Assembly (NCBI GenBank): GCA_965198325.1
Contig: CBDAPE010000015.1
Coordinates: 62,001-126,000, forward strand
Direction: 5' to 3'
DNA length: 64,000 nt
Source: CBDAPE01 sp965198325
GTDB taxonomy: Bacteria > Pseudomonadota > Alphaproteobacteria > UBA828 > JAPUJA01
Shown: one piece after another, positions 43,543 to 53,329 of the stretch
Layout: every line of letters starts with the position of its first letter
Position numbering within the stretch: position 1 is the stretch's first letter
Translations under genes and position numbers: made by a program
The notes under the pieces: generated by a model
Told to the model about the DNA's origin: nothing
Seen by the model: only the letters and a program-made list of their open reading frames with translations
Databases searched by the model: none

Positions 43543-44631
43543 ATGACCGGTACGGCGATCGAGGTCCGATCCGTGACCAAGGTGTTCGGCGAGGGCACCG
43601 GCGCGGCGGTTACGGCGCTCGACGACGTTTCCCTCGACATCCATGACAACGAATTCTTCACGCTGCTGGGTCCGTCCGGGTGTGGCAAGACAACCCTGCT
43701 CCGCCTGATTGCGGGTTTCGAACAGGTCACGAATGGCGAGATTCTGCTGTTCGGCGACGGGGTTCAGGGCCTGCCGCCCCACAAGCGCCCGGTCAACACC
43801 GTCTTTCAGCACTATGCGCTGTTTCCCCACATGACCGTGGCGGAGAACGTCGCCTTCGGCCTGCGCATGCTGCGCCGGGACAAGACCGAGATCGTGCGCG
43901 TCGTCGAAGAGATGCTCGCGCTTGTCAAAATGAAGGATCTCGGCGCCCGCAAATCGAGCCAGCTTTCGGGCGGCCAACAACAACGTGTCGCACTCGCCCG
44001 GGCGCTGGCGAGCCATCCCCGGGTTCTCCTGCTCGACGAACCGCTCTCCGCACTCGATCTCAAGCTCCGCCAAGAGATGCGCCTCGAGCTCAAGACATTG
44101 CAGCGCGAGACCGGTATCACCTTCATCTTCGTGACCCACGACCAGGAGGAAGCACTCACCATGAGCGACCGGATCGCTGTGGTTTCGGCGGGCCGGATCC
44201 AGCAAGTCGGGGTGCCGGGGGAAATCTACGAGCACCCGGTCAACCATTTCGTGGCCGACTTCATGGGCGAAACCAATCTGCTTCGTGCGACCCTCGGGGC
44301 CGCAGACGGTGACATGATTCACTGCCGGCTCGACGGCGGCGCCGAGATCCTCGCCGAGCCGGTCGGCGACGCGACGCCGGGGCGCCCGGTCACCCTCTCG
44401 CTCCGACCCGAAAAGATCGTTCTCTCCGACGACTCCGCCACGGGACTTGCAGGCCGGGTCACGGACTGCGTCTATCTCGGCACGGACACGACCTATCGGA
44501 TTGCCCTTGAAAACGGCCCGGAGGTCGCGGCCCGCGTTCAGAATGCGATCAGTGAACGCGATGGTTTCGGGACCGGCGAGGATGTCACGGTCGTGATCGC
44601 ACCGGGCGCGGCCCGCATGCTGAGCGATTGA
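43543..44631 (+). CDS. potA: PotA-like ABC transporter ATP-binding protein (polyamine/amine type)
   Basis: ATPase of a spermidine/putrescine-type importer, 362 residues. Walker A GPSGCGKTT, Q-loop FQHYALFPHM, ABC signature LSGGQQQRVALARAL, Walker B VLLLDEPLSAL and the H-loop FVTHDQEEAL are all intact. A C-terminal TOBE domain follows (VTLSLRPEKI). The ATG at 43543 gives the normal start; the frame is open further upstream. First gene of potABCD; the stop precedes potB by five bases. Ligand could be a polyamine or another cationic amine given the demethylation genes downstream. Confidence 0.94.
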   Translation: MTGTAIEVRSVTKVFGEGTGAAVTALDDVSLDIHDNEFFTLLGPSGCGKTTLLRLIAGFEQVTNGEILLFGDGVQGLPPHKRPVNTVFQHYALFPHMTVAENVAFGLRMLRRDKTEIVRVVEEMLALVKMKDLGARKSSQLSGGQQQRVALARALASHPRVLLLDEPLSALDLKLRQEMRLELKTLQRETGITFIFVTHDQEEALTMSDRIAVVSAGRIQQVGVPGEIYEHPVNHFVADFMGETNLLRATLGAADGDMIHCRLDGGAEILAEPVGDATPGRPVTLSLRPEKIVLSDDSATGLAGRVTDCVYLGTDTTYRIALENGPEVAARVQNAISERDGFGTGEDVTVVIAPGAARMLSD

Positions 44632-44636
44632 GCGCC

Positions 44637-45575
44637 ATGGCCGCCGAAGCCACAACCACCAAGGCCACGTGGGTAGACCGCTACAGCAACCTCTCCGTTG
44701 CTCGACGCAGCCTGGTCCTGCTCTCGCCGGCCTTTGCCCTGATCGGATTATTCGGGATCGCTCCGCTCGGGTTGATTCTGGTCTATTCGTTCCTCGTTCC
44801 GGGAACCTACGGCGGCGTGATCTGGGAATTCTCGCCCGAGGCCTATATCCAGTTCCTGTTCGAGCGGGACATTTTCGACGAGACGCTCGGGTTCAACGCC
44901 TCGTACCTGCAAATTGGCGCCCGCTCGGTCATCCTGGCGGGCCTTGCCGTCGTCGGTTGCCTGCTGATCGGATTCCCGACCGCCTATTTCATCGCGACCC
45001 GCTCGCCCCAGACCCGCAATATCTGGATCTTTCTGGTCACCGTGCCGTTCTGGACCAACCTGCTTGTTCGCACCTTCTCGATGATGCTGATCCTGCGCGA
45101 CGAGGGGCCGCTCAATACCGCGTTCCTCGGCATCGGCATAACCGACGAACCACTCGCCATGCTTTATACCGACTTCGCGATCGGCATCGGCCTACTCTAC
45201 AGCTTCCTCCCCTTCATGGTGCTGCCGATCTATGCCAGCCTGGAGCGAATCGATTTCCGGCTCGTCGAGGCTGCCTACGATCTTTACGCCAACCGCTGGC
45301 AGGTGCTCCGCCGGGTGCTGATCCCGCTTTCGCTGCCCGGCATCGCGGCCGGCAGCTTCCTGGTCTTTATCCCGTCGCTAAGCTCGTTCTTGGCACCCGA
45401 CCTGCTGGGCGGCGGCAAGCACTTGATGATCGGCAACCTGATTGCCATGCAGTTCGGCGCCGCGCGCAACTGGCCGTTCGGTGCAGCCGCGGCGGTGGTC
45501 CTGCTCGCCCTCGTGCTCATCGCATTGATGATCTACACCCGGCAGACGGCGCGTCGGAACCAGCAGGAGGTCTGA
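44637..45575 (+). CDS. potB: PotB-like ABC transporter permease
   Basis: Membrane permease, 312 residues, about six transmembrane helices beginning at LVLLSPAFALIGLFGIAPLGLILVYSF. The EAA loop is visible as EAAYDLYANRWQVLRRVLIPLSLPGI. ATG 44637 is preferred to an upstream TTG that overlaps potA. Pairs with potC. Confidence 0.93.
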   Translation: MAAEATTTKATWVDRYSNLSVARRSLVLLSPAFALIGLFGIAPLGLILVYSFLVPGTYGGVIWEFSPEAYIQFLFERDIFDETLGFNASYLQIGARSVILAGLAVVGCLLIGFPTAYFIATRSPQTRNIWIFLVTVPFWTNLLVRTFSMMLILRDEGPLNTAFLGIGITDEPLAMLYTDFAIGIGLLYSFLPFMVLPIYASLERIDFRLVEAAYDLYANRWQVLRRVLIPLSLPGIAAGSFLVFIPSLSSFLAPDLLGGGKHLMIGNLIAMQFGAARNWPFGAAAAVVLLALVLIALMIYTRQTARRNQQEV

Positions 45576-45579
45576 GTCG

Positions 45580-46386
45580 ATGGCAATCTTGTCACGCGGA
45601 TCCTACGACCTGAAGCGCTACCCAGGCTTCGGCATCATGGCCGCGATCTGTCTTGGATTGCTCTATCTCCCGCTCTGCGTACTCGTGTTTTTTTCGTTCA
45701 ACGAGCGCCGCTCGGTGTCGAACTGGAGCGAATTCAGCCTCGACTGGTACGCCAAGGCGCTCGCCAACGACGAAATCCAGCAAGCCGCCATAAATTCGTT
45801 TGCCGTTGCCGCCGTTGCGACGATCGTGGCGACGATATTGGCAACCGCGGCGGCCATCGCAACGACCCGTGGGCAGCGGTTTCGTGGACTCACCACGTGC
45901 TACGCACTGATCAACTCGCCGCTGATGGTGCCCGAGATCGTCACCGCCGTGGCCCTGCTGTCGTTCTTGAGCCTAATCGGGCTACAGTTGGGCGTCGGCA
46001 ACGTCATGATCGCCCACGCGGTGTTCTGCATCCCGTTCGCCTACCTGCCGATCCGGGCTCGATTGCACGGCATGGACACGACGCTCGAACAGGCGGCGGC
46101 CGATCTCTACGCCGATCCCGTGCACGCATTCCGCTACGTCACCCTGCCGCTGCTGATGCCGGGAATCATGGCGGGCGCGGCGCTCGCCTTTGTGATTTCG
46201 CTCGACGATTTCATCATCACGCAGATGGTCGCGAGCGCTGGTGCGACGACCCTGCCCGTCTACATCTACAGCCAGGTGCGCATGGGCGTGACGCCTGAGG
46301 TCAACGCCATCTCGTCAATGCTGCTGGGCATCTCAATCGTTTTCGTCAGCCTGATGTTCCTGCTGCGCAAGCGCGAGAAGGCCTGA
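45580..46386 (+). CDS. potC: PotC-like ABC transporter permease
   Basis: Second permease, 268 residues, six predicted helices. EAA loop: EQAAADLYADPVHAFRYVTLPLLMPGI. The VISLDDFIITQMVASAGATTLPVYIYSQVRMGVTPEVNA segment is characteristic of PotC. Four bases separate it from potB. Confidence 0.94.
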   Translation: MAILSRGSYDLKRYPGFGIMAAICLGLLYLPLCVLVFFSFNERRSVSNWSEFSLDWYAKALANDEIQQAAINSFAVAAVATIVATILATAAAIATTRGQRFRGLTTCYALINSPLMVPEIVTAVALLSFLSLIGLQLGVGNVMIAHAVFCIPFAYLPIRARLHGMDTTLEQAAADLYADPVHAFRYVTLPLLMPGIMAGAALAFVISLDDFIITQMVASAGATTLPVYIYSQVRMGVTPEVNAISSMLLGISIVFVSLMFLLRKREKA

Positions 46387-46473
46387 ATCCATTTAGCAGG
46401 CGGCCCACGAGGGCCGAGTTTGAAGGAGAGAGAGGAAGTGGGATTAATGATCACAACGAAAGGGAGAACAACC

Positions 46474-47514
46474 ATGTTCAGGAAACTGCTCTGTCTGATG
46501 GCGGCAATTGCGCTCGTCGCCGGGTTCGGCGCGTCTCAGGCCAAGGCCGGTGGCGAGTTGAACTTCTACACCTGGGCGGATTACACCAGCCCCGAATTGA
46601 TTGAAAAGTTCGAGGCCGAGACCGGAATCAAGGTCAATATCGACCTTTTCACCAGCAACGACGCGCTGCTTGCCAAATTGAAGGCGGGCGGCACTACAGG
46701 CTACGACATCGTCGTGCCTGGCGATTACCTGGTCGAGATCCTGATCAAGGAGGATCTGATCGAGCGGGTCGAACCCAACCAGCTCGCCAACTTCAAGAAT
46801 GTCGAGCAACGGTGGGTCGACGTCTATTGGGACCCGGGCCGTCACTACTCGATCCCCTGGATGTGGGGCACCACGAGCTTCAACGTGAACACCGACGTCT
46901 ATGACGGCGACCCTCACACTCTCGCGGTCCTGTTCGATCCGCCGGACGCGCTCAAGGGACGCATCAACATGTTCCAGGATCCGGTCGAGGTCATCAACAT
47001 GGCACTCCGCTACCTTGGGTTCCCGCGCTGCAACGGGAACCCCGAGGAGATGAAGCAGGTCCAGGACTTGCTGCTAATGCAGAAAGAGTGGGTCAGGTCC
47101 TATTCCATGGACCCGAAGGAGCTGATCGTCTCGGGCGAGGTCGATGCCACGATGAACTGGGACGGCTACGCCATCCGCACGCGGATCGAGAAGCCCTCGG
47201 TCGTGTTTGCCCATCCCGTGGAGGGCTATACCGGCTGGATGGATAACCTGGCCGTGCCCAAAGGCGCCCCGAACATCGAGAACGCCATGATCTTCATGGA
47301 CTTCATGATGGTGCCAGAGAATATCGCTCTCGAGTCGAACTATGTGGGCGTCAACGGTGGCATCATGGGGGCCGCCCAATACTTCGATCCTGAGCTTGCC
47401 ACGGCGCCTGAGCTGAACGCGCCCGAGGGAACGCCGGATCCCGAGTTCGTGCCGGCCTGCGAAGACGAGGTCGTGCGGCTATACGACAAGGTCTGGACGA
47501 GCGTTCTGAAGTAA
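46474..47514 (+). CDS. potD: PotD-like periplasmic polyamine/amine-binding protein
   Basis: Solute-binding protein, 346 residues, with a signal peptide at 1-24 (MFRKLLCLMAAIALVAGFG...AKAGG). The mature start GELNFYTWADYTSPELIEKFEAETGIKV is diagnostic of PotD/PotF. The start at 46474 follows AAAGGGAGA; upstream in-frame ATGs lack a signal-like context. Ends the potABCD operon and is followed by a strong hairpin. It differs clearly from the orphan PotD-like protein at 21362, so the two probably bind different ligands. Confidence 0.94.
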   Translation: MFRKLLCLMAAIALVAGFGASQAKAGGELNFYTWADYTSPELIEKFEAETGIKVNIDLFTSNDALLAKLKAGGTTGYDIVVPGDYLVEILIKEDLIERVEPNQLANFKNVEQRWVDVYWDPGRHYSIPWMWGTTSFNVNTDVYDGDPHTLAVLFDPPDALKGRINMFQDPVEVINMALRYLGFPRCNGNPEEMKQVQDLLLMQKEWVRSYSMDPKELIVSGEVDATMNWDGYAIRTRIEKPSVVFAHPVEGYTGWMDNLAVPKGAPNIENAMIFMDFMMVPENIALESNYVGVNGGIMGAAQYFDPELATAPELNAPEGTPDPEFVPACEDEVVRLYDKVWTSVLK

Positions 47515-47536
47515 TTGATCGCGCTTGGGGAAAAAC

Positions 47537-47556
47537 GGGAGCGGGAAACCGCTCCC
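47537..47556 (+). terminator. Hairpin after potD
   Basis: Perfect 8-bp stem GGGAGCGG / CCGCTCCC closed by a GAAA tetraloop, 22 bases after the potD stop and preceded by AAAAA. No T tract follows, so it may be an inefficient intrinsic terminator or an mRNA 3'-end stabiliser. Confidence 0.7.
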
Positions 47557-47665
47557 ATTCGACCCTGACACGCCGGTCCGCGCTGACGCAGCCGAACGAT
47601 GGTCGCGCTCGTCGGGGGTCAAGCCCGTGGCGCGCAGGCCGGCGCACGACCAAAGGAGAAGAGCC

Positions 47666-48709
47666 GTGGCCAAGCCATCGCTTTCGATAGCGCCCGATCG
47701 ACTGGGCGAAGCGGACCGCGCGCCCGTCCTGCACCCGAACTTCACGCTCAAGCAGCTGGGCTATTTCGTTGCCGCCGCGCGCCATCAGAGCGTGGTGAAG
47801 GCGGCTGAGGAGATCCACGTCTCGCCGCCCTCTGTCTCGACGGCGATTGCCCATTTGGAAGCGGTGATGAGCGTCGAGCTCTTCGTCCGTCGTCACGCCC
47901 GGGGCCTTGTCTTGACGGAAGCTGGCCGTGACGTAATGGCGGAAGCCCGTAATATTCTGAGCCAGGCTAGCGATCTCGAATCGCGCCGGCGCGATCGCTC
48001 GGACCGTATGGAGGGGCGCTTTGAACTGGGCTGTCTGCCAAGCGTCGGGCCCTATCTCGTTCCACCCATGATCCGGCGTTTCAAGGCGGCTTATCCCAAC
48101 GTCGACATTCGGTTTCACGAGGGCGGACAGGAAGATCTGTTTGCAGGCTTAGAGCAAGGTGCGCTCGAACTCGCTCTGCTTTACGATTTCGACGCGTCAA
48201 GCGCCGTGACCTGTCTGCCGATTCGGCAAATGCCGATTCTTCTCACGCTGCCGGGCACGCATCCGCTAGCCGCTCACGAGGCACCCGCGCTCAAGGACGT
48301 CATTGATGAACCGTTCATTTTGCTCGATCAGGCCAACACGGCAAATTACTACCTCTCGGTGTTCAGCAACCTCGGGCTGAAACCCCGTGTCGCGCATCGC
48401 GTACATTCCTACGAGATGGTCCGGGGGCTGGTTGCCAACGGGTTGGGTTATTCGCTGCTCAACTTCTGTCCGCCGTCGCGGCTCGGAGCCCGAAACGCGC
48501 TGGTCACGCGACCGCTCGCAAAACCGCCGGGCACAAATCTGGTGTTTGCTCATCTTCACCAATACCGCATGAACCGCATCGCGAAGACGTTCGTCGAGGC
48601 CGCAACGGGGTTCATCCGGTCGCTTGATTTCGCGACGCTCGAAGATGCAGCGGGCCATGACCTGGCCCCCTCCAATTCAGAAAAACAAAACTCGTCCGAT
48701 GATAAATAA
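47666..48709 (+). CDS. LysR-family transcriptional regulator
   Basis: LysR-type regulator, 347 residues. The winged helix near residues 25-85 reads LKQLGYFVAAARHQSVVKAAEEIHVSPPSVSTAIAHLEAVMSVELFVRR, followed by a LysR substrate-binding domain with GCLPSVGPYLVPPMI at its start. I choose the GTG at 47666, which follows AAAGGAG by seven bases; the reading frame extends to an ATG at 47525 without support. It precedes the Rieske oxygenase by 73 bases on the same strand and is the likely activator of that operon, perhaps also of potABCD. Confidence 0.92.
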   Translation: MAKPSLSIAPDRLGEADRAPVLHPNFTLKQLGYFVAAARHQSVVKAAEEIHVSPPSVSTAIAHLEAVMSVELFVRRHARGLVLTEAGRDVMAEARNILSQASDLESRRRDRSDRMEGRFELGCLPSVGPYLVPPMIRRFKAAYPNVDIRFHEGGQEDLFAGLEQGALELALLYDFDASSAVTCLPIRQMPILLTLPGTHPLAAHEAPALKDVIDEPFILLDQANTANYYLSVFSNLGLKPRVAHRVHSYEMVRGLVANGLGYSLLNFCPPSRLGARNALVTRPLAKPPGTNLVFAHLHQYRMNRIAKTFVEAATGFIRSLDFATLEDAAGHDLAPSNSEKQNSSDDK

Positions 48710-48782
48710 TTATAGACTGTATCAAGGGACTGTTCTTAGGTTGGCCGTGCTCCAGCCAATCCGACCCTAGAGCGAGGCTGCC

Positions 48783-50147
48783 TTGACGACACCGAGCCGG
48801 TTTTTAAAGAACCCCTACGGCGGATATTTGCAGCCACCGACGCCGTCCGAGAACGCCGAACTCACCCATGTAGAGCGCGGCTCGACCGCCGGAGAACTGT
48901 TGCGGCGATACTGGCAGCCCGTTGCACTGTCGTCGGATGTGAGCGAGCTACCGCACGCCGTTCGGATGTTCGGCGAAGATCTCGTCGTTTTCCGGACGAC
49001 CGCTGGCGAGGTCGGGCTGCTCGACCGGCACTGCTCCCACCGGGGCACCTCGCTGGAATACGGAATCCCGACAGATGGTGGGATACGCTGCTGCTATCAC
49101 GGCTGGCTGTTCGGCGTCGACGGCCGGGTCCTCGAGACGCCGGGCGATCCGCCGACCAACGCGCTCAAAGACAAGCTCTGCCATCCCGCCTATCCGGTCC
49201 ACGAATACAAGGGTTTGATTTTCGGCTATTTCGGCCCACCAAACACCAAGTCCGACTTTCCCGTCTACGACAGTTTCGAACATCCCGGCGACAGGATGGT
49301 CCCTTACTATGTGGAGTATCCGTGCAACTGGCTCCAGGTTCACGAGAACGTTATGGACCCGGCCCACGGCGTTTTTCTGCACACCCGGATCACCTTCACC
49401 CAGTTCGCAGACGCCTGGGGAGAAATGCCTGACATGGCGTTTATCGAGACCCCGACAGGTATGATCTACATCACCACCCGGCGCTGGGAGGACAAAATCT
49501 GGGTGCGCTCGGCCGACATCATCCTGCCCAACCTCGCCCAAGTCGGCCACATCTGGGAAGACGGTCAGGAACCCAAGGAATTTGCCCGGGTTGCGATTAC
49601 CCGCTGGACGATCCCCATCGACAATACCCATTGCCGAATCATGGGTTGGCGCCATTTCCACCCGGACGTCGATTCCCGGGGTATTGGCAACCCGGAGGCG
49701 TGCGGCGCGGGTTCCGTCGACTTCGTCGGTCAGGTCTGCGATCGGCCCTACGAGGAGCGCCAGCGACTGCCCGGCGATTACGATGCCCAGGTTTCCCAGC
49801 GCCCGATCGCAATTCACGATCTCGAGCATCTGACGGTTTGCGACAAAGGCGTCATGCTGCTGCGCAAGCTGCTCCGAGCGCAAATCCGTCGCCTCGCGGA
49901 GGGTGATGCACCCCAACTCTCGCCGCTTCGCAGCAACGGCACTATCCCGACCTACTGCCACGACACCGTCGTGCCAATTCCCCCCATAGAGGGGCTTGAC
50001 GATGACGAGCTGGTTGCCCGGGTCGGTTGGGAGATCACGAAGATCGTCGTCGAGGGCGAGCATCACAGCCGCGCCGACCGGCACGAGGTCGTGCGCAAGC
50101 AAATTAGACAACTGGCCGAATCTTTCGTCGCTGAAGCGGCGGAATGA
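48783..50147 (+). CDS. Rieske non-heme iron oxygenase, alpha subunit
   Basis: Terminal oxygenase component, 454 residues, starting with TTG at 48783. The Rieske [2Fe-2S] site is CSH (HCSHRG) and CYHGW, 17 residues apart. The mononuclear iron site is in NVMDPAHGVFLH (two His, with an Asp further on). The organisation matches the phthalate/vanillate-demethylase group, which includes O- and N-demethylases such as those for stachydrine, carnitine and betaine. A Rieske ferredoxin is encoded at 54658, so electrons may come from it. N-demethylation is inferred from the TMADH-like neighbour 18 bases downstream. Confidence 0.92.
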   Translation: MTTPSRFLKNPYGGYLQPPTPSENAELTHVERGSTAGELLRRYWQPVALSSDVSELPHAVRMFGEDLVVFRTTAGEVGLLDRHCSHRGTSLEYGIPTDGGIRCCYHGWLFGVDGRVLETPGDPPTNALKDKLCHPAYPVHEYKGLIFGYFGPPNTKSDFPVYDSFEHPGDRMVPYYVEYPCNWLQVHENVMDPAHGVFLHTRITFTQFADAWGEMPDMAFIETPTGMIYITTRRWEDKIWVRSADIILPNLAQVGHIWEDGQEPKEFARVAITRWTIPIDNTHCRIMGWRHFHPDVDSRGIGNPEACGAGSVDFVGQVCDRPYEERQRLPGDYDAQVSQRPIAIHDLEHLTVCDKGVMLLRKLLRAQIRRLAEGDAPQLSPLRSNGTIPTYCHDTVVPIPPIEGLDDDELVARVGWEITKIVVEGEHHSRADRHEVVRKQIRQLAESFVAEAAE

Positions 50148-50165
50148 ACGAGGAGAATTACCGTC

Positions 50166-52247
50166 ATGGCCCGCGATCCGCGTTACGACATCCTTTTCGA
50201 GCCGGTCAAGATCGGCCCCAAGACCGCGAAAAACCGCTTCTATCAGGTGCCCCACTGCGACGGCTTCGGGGTCAACATGCCCCAGGGCGATGCGGCGTTT
50301 CGCAATACCAAGGCCGAGGGCGGCTGGGCAGTGGTGAATACCGAGCAATGCTCGATCCACCCCAGCGCCGACTGGTGGCCGGTCCCAGAAACGCGAATCT
50401 GGGACGACGACGACGTCCGCCAGCTCTCTCACTTCACCGCAGCCGTTCATGAATACGGTGCGCTCGCAGGGATCGAACTTGCCCATTCCGGCCGGTCCTC
50501 CGCGAACCGTTTTACCCGCGAGGTGCCGCTCGGCCCGTCGAGCCAGGTGACCATGATGCACGACTTCGACCCCTGGATGGCTCAGGAGATGGACCTCGAC
50601 GATATTCGCGAATTCCGCCGCTGGCACGCCGAAGCCGCGCAGCGTGCGGTTCGCGCCGGGTTCGACATCGTCTACGTCTATTGCACCCACGCCATCAACC
50701 TGCCCCAGCAATTCCTGATCCGCGGCGCCAACCACCGCACCGACGAATATGGTGGCTCGCTCAAGAACCGCATGCGCCTTCTGGGCGAGGTGCTGGACGA
50801 CACCCGCGAGGCGATCGGCGACGATACCGCGCTCGCCATCCGTTTCGGCGTCGACGACAAGATCGGTCCTGACGGCGTTGCCTGGGAAGAAGAGGGCGTT
50901 GCCGTGGTCGAAACCTTCGCCGAAGTGCCCGATATCTGGGACGTCAACGTCGGCGAATGGACTCAGGACATGTCGACCTCGCGGCTCTGGCCCGAAGCCC
51001 ACGAGGAGCCCTACGTCACAGCCGTCAAGCAGATGACCACCAAGCCCGTGGTCGGGGTGGGGCGCTTTACCTCGCCCGACACCATGGTCGGCCAGATCGA
51101 GCGGGGAATCCTCGACATGATCGGCGCAGCCCGGCCTTCGATCGCCGACCCCTTCCTGCCCAAGAAAATCGAGGAAGGGCGCAACGAAGACATTCGCGAA
51201 TGCATCGGCTGCAACATGTGCCTGTCCATGGAGTTCGTCACCTCGCCGATCCGCTGCACCCAGAACCCGGCGGCGGGCGAGGAATGGCGGCGCGGCTGGC
51301 ACCCCGAACGGATCGAGCAGAAAGGCTCCGACGACGGGGTGCTGATCGTGGGCGCGGGCCCGGCTGGTCTCGAAGCGGCTCGCGCCTTGGGCGCGCGGGG
51401 TTACGACGTGCATCTGGTGGAGGCGGCCGGCGAGATCGGCGGCCGGGTCACCAAGGAATCGCGACTTCCTGGCTTGACTGCCTGGGGCCGAGTGACGAGC
51501 TACCGCGAGATTCAGATCGGCAAGATGGCAAATGTCGAGGTGCATGTGAATGCGGAGCTTTCGAAGGACGACGTGCTCGACTACGGCGCCGAGGTCGTGG
51601 CAATCGCGACCGGCTCAGTCTGGCGACGCGACGGCCTTTCCCACCATAACTGCCGAGCGCTGCCGGGCTCCGAGGGCGATAACGTTTTCACACCCGATGA
51701 CGTATATTCGGGCGTCGATATCCCCGGTCCTGTCCTCGTGTTCGACGACGATCACTACTACATGGGTCAGGCGATCGCAGAGCAGCTCCGAAAGGAAGGC
51801 ACGGATGTCATTCTCGTCACGCCACTCGCCGAAGTGGGTGTGTGGACGAAATTCACCCTTGAGCAGGGGATCATCCAGGGCCGCCTAATCGAGCAGGGCG
51901 TCGAGATCGTTGTCCACCGCAACATCGTGTCGATCGGGGGAAACGGGGTCGAGCTCACCTGCATGCACACCGGCGCGCGCGAAACCCGGGCCTGCAAGTC
52001 GGTTGTGCTGATCACCTCGCGGATGCCCAACGACGGGCTCTACAAGGCGCTCGCCGCCGACAGGGCGGCGCTCAATGCGGCCGGTATCCGCACCCTCGCC
52101 CGGTTCGGCGATTGCCGGGCGCCGGCGCCGATCCAGGCGGCGGTTGCAGCGGGTCATCGCTTCGCCCGCGAACTCGATGATCCCGACGCCACCGCCCTGC
52201 CCCGGCGTGAGCAGATTGCATTGGGAGGCGCTGTTGCGGCGGAGTAG
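50166..52247 (+). CDS. Trimethylamine/dimethylamine dehydrogenase-like FMN-FeS flavoprotein
   Basis: A 693-residue old-yellow-enzyme fusion: N-terminal FMN barrel, a 4Fe-4S site and a C-terminal ADP/FAD domain (VLIVGAGPAGLEAARAL). It aligns from the start with trimethylamine dehydrogenase: FYQVPHC31 carries the Cys that forms 6-S-cysteinyl FMN, and C-x2-C-x2-C-x11-C (CIGCNMC...C) binds the cluster. TMADH Tyr60 is Gln61 here, the replacement reported for dimethylamine dehydrogenase, so a secondary N-methylamine is more likely than trimethylamine. N-methylproline demethylase (StcD type) belongs to the same family. Probably removes a methyl group as formaldehyde. Confidence 0.9.
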   Translation: MARDPRYDILFEPVKIGPKTAKNRFYQVPHCDGFGVNMPQGDAAFRNTKAEGGWAVVNTEQCSIHPSADWWPVPETRIWDDDDVRQLSHFTAAVHEYGALAGIELAHSGRSSANRFTREVPLGPSSQVTMMHDFDPWMAQEMDLDDIREFRRWHAEAAQRAVRAGFDIVYVYCTHAINLPQQFLIRGANHRTDEYGGSLKNRMRLLGEVLDDTREAIGDDTALAIRFGVDDKIGPDGVAWEEEGVAVVETFAEVPDIWDVNVGEWTQDMSTSRLWPEAHEEPYVTAVKQMTTKPVVGVGRFTSPDTMVGQIERGILDMIGAARPSIADPFLPKKIEEGRNEDIRECIGCNMCLSMEFVTSPIRCTQNPAAGEEWRRGWHPERIEQKGSDDGVLIVGAGPAGLEAARALGARGYDVHLVEAAGEIGGRVTKESRLPGLTAWGRVTSYREIQIGKMANVEVHVNAELSKDDVLDYGAEVVAIATGSVWRRDGLSHHNCRALPGSEGDNVFTPDDVYSGVDIPGPVLVFDDDHYYMGQAIAEQLRKEGTDVILVTPLAEVGVWTKFTLEQGIIQGRLIEQGVEIVVHRNIVSIGGNGVELTCMHTGARETRACKSVVLITSRMPNDGLYKALAADRAALNAAGIRTLARFGDCRAPAPIQAAVAAGHRFARELDDPDATALPRREQIALGGAVAAE

Positions 52248-52313
52248 ACCCGCAACACGACCTGTGCCCGCCCGCTTGCGCAGCCTGTGGCTGTTCGGGA
52301 GATTGACGTTAAT

Positions 52314-53300
52314 ATGACGGAGACGAGTACCCAGGATATGTCTCAAGGCGACATCAGTACGGTCGGCGCGGCCGAAACCGTGTGCGACATCGTGGGCAAG
52401 CGCGAACTTCGAGCCCTGATGGCGAGGCGCGATTGGCCGGCATTGCTCTTTCTGGCCGGGCATCTCGGTGCCATGGCGGGAACCGGCGCGCTTCTCTGGA
52501 TTTCGTTCGGCAGCCTCTGGGCGATCGGTGCTGCCTTCCTACACGGGATCGTCATTGTTCACCTGTTCGCACCGTTTCACGAGTGCTCCCACAGCACGAC
52601 CTTCAAGACCCGCTGGATGAACCAGGCGCTGGGCTGGTTCAGCGGCCTTGTGCTCGGCCTGCCGCCCCTGATGTTCAAATATCAGCACGCGGATCACCAC
52701 ACCTACACCCAGAACATCCGCCGTGACCCGCAGATGATCGTCGCGGGTGAGCGGTTGGGGAGCTATCTGTTCTATACCACTGCACTTCCCTATTTCACGG
52801 AGATCGTCCGGGCGCTCATCCGCCACGCGACCCGCCGATTCAACGAGGCGGAGCTTCGCTCGATGCCCGAGAGCGCCCATCGGAGTGTGCAGCTCCAGGC
52901 CTGGGTCTTCTGGACGGTCTATGGTGGCCTGCTCGCGGGCTCGATCGCGTTCGACAGCTGGGTGGTGGCGTTGTACTGGCTGATCCCGCGCATCGCCGGC
53001 GAGCCGGTGATGCGGATCATCCGGATGTCGGAGCATGTCGGCTGCGCCCAGAACTCGAACATGCTGGAGAATTCGCGGACCATCAAAACCCTGGCGCCGA
53101 TCCGCTGGCTCGCCTGGAACATGCCCTATCACACGGCGCATCACGCCGTTCCCCTCGTCCCGTTCCACGCGATCCCCAAGCTCAACAGCCTGCTTATCGG
53201 ACACGCCTCGGACGTGCGCCAAGGCTACGGTGATGCCGTCGCCTACCAACTTCGCAACGCCTGGCGCGGCGGAGTTGGACAAACCGTGCCATCGGCCTAA
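52314..53300 (+). CDS. Membrane-bound fatty acid desaturase-like di-iron protein
   Basis: A 328-residue integral-membrane di-iron enzyme. The three histidine boxes are HECSH, HADHH and HTAHH. Hydrophobic segments at about 40-75 and 205-235 frame them. The family includes desaturases, alkane hydroxylases and carotenoid hydroxylases. It is in the middle of a Rieske/TMADH-type amine-degradation operon, where a lipid desaturase makes little sense, so hydroxylation of an N-alkyl group is an appealing guess. Start at 52314 chosen for the highest similarity of gene spacing; 52287 is also possible. Confidence 0.8.
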   Translation: MTETSTQDMSQGDISTVGAAETVCDIVGKRELRALMARRDWPALLFLAGHLGAMAGTGALLWISFGSLWAIGAAFLHGIVIVHLFAPFHECSHSTTFKTRWMNQALGWFSGLVLGLPPLMFKYQHADHHTYTQNIRRDPQMIVAGERLGSYLFYTTALPYFTEIVRALIRHATRRFNEAELRSMPESAHRSVQLQAWVFWTVYGGLLAGSIAFDSWVVALYWLIPRIAGEPVMRIIRMSEHVGCAQNSNMLENSRTIKTLAPIRWLAWNMPYHTAHHAVPLVPFHAIPKLNSLLIGHASDVRQGYGDAVAYQLRNAWRGGVGQTVPSA

Positions 53301-53329
53301 GTGGGGTGCAGAAAGGAAAGGCAGAGCTC

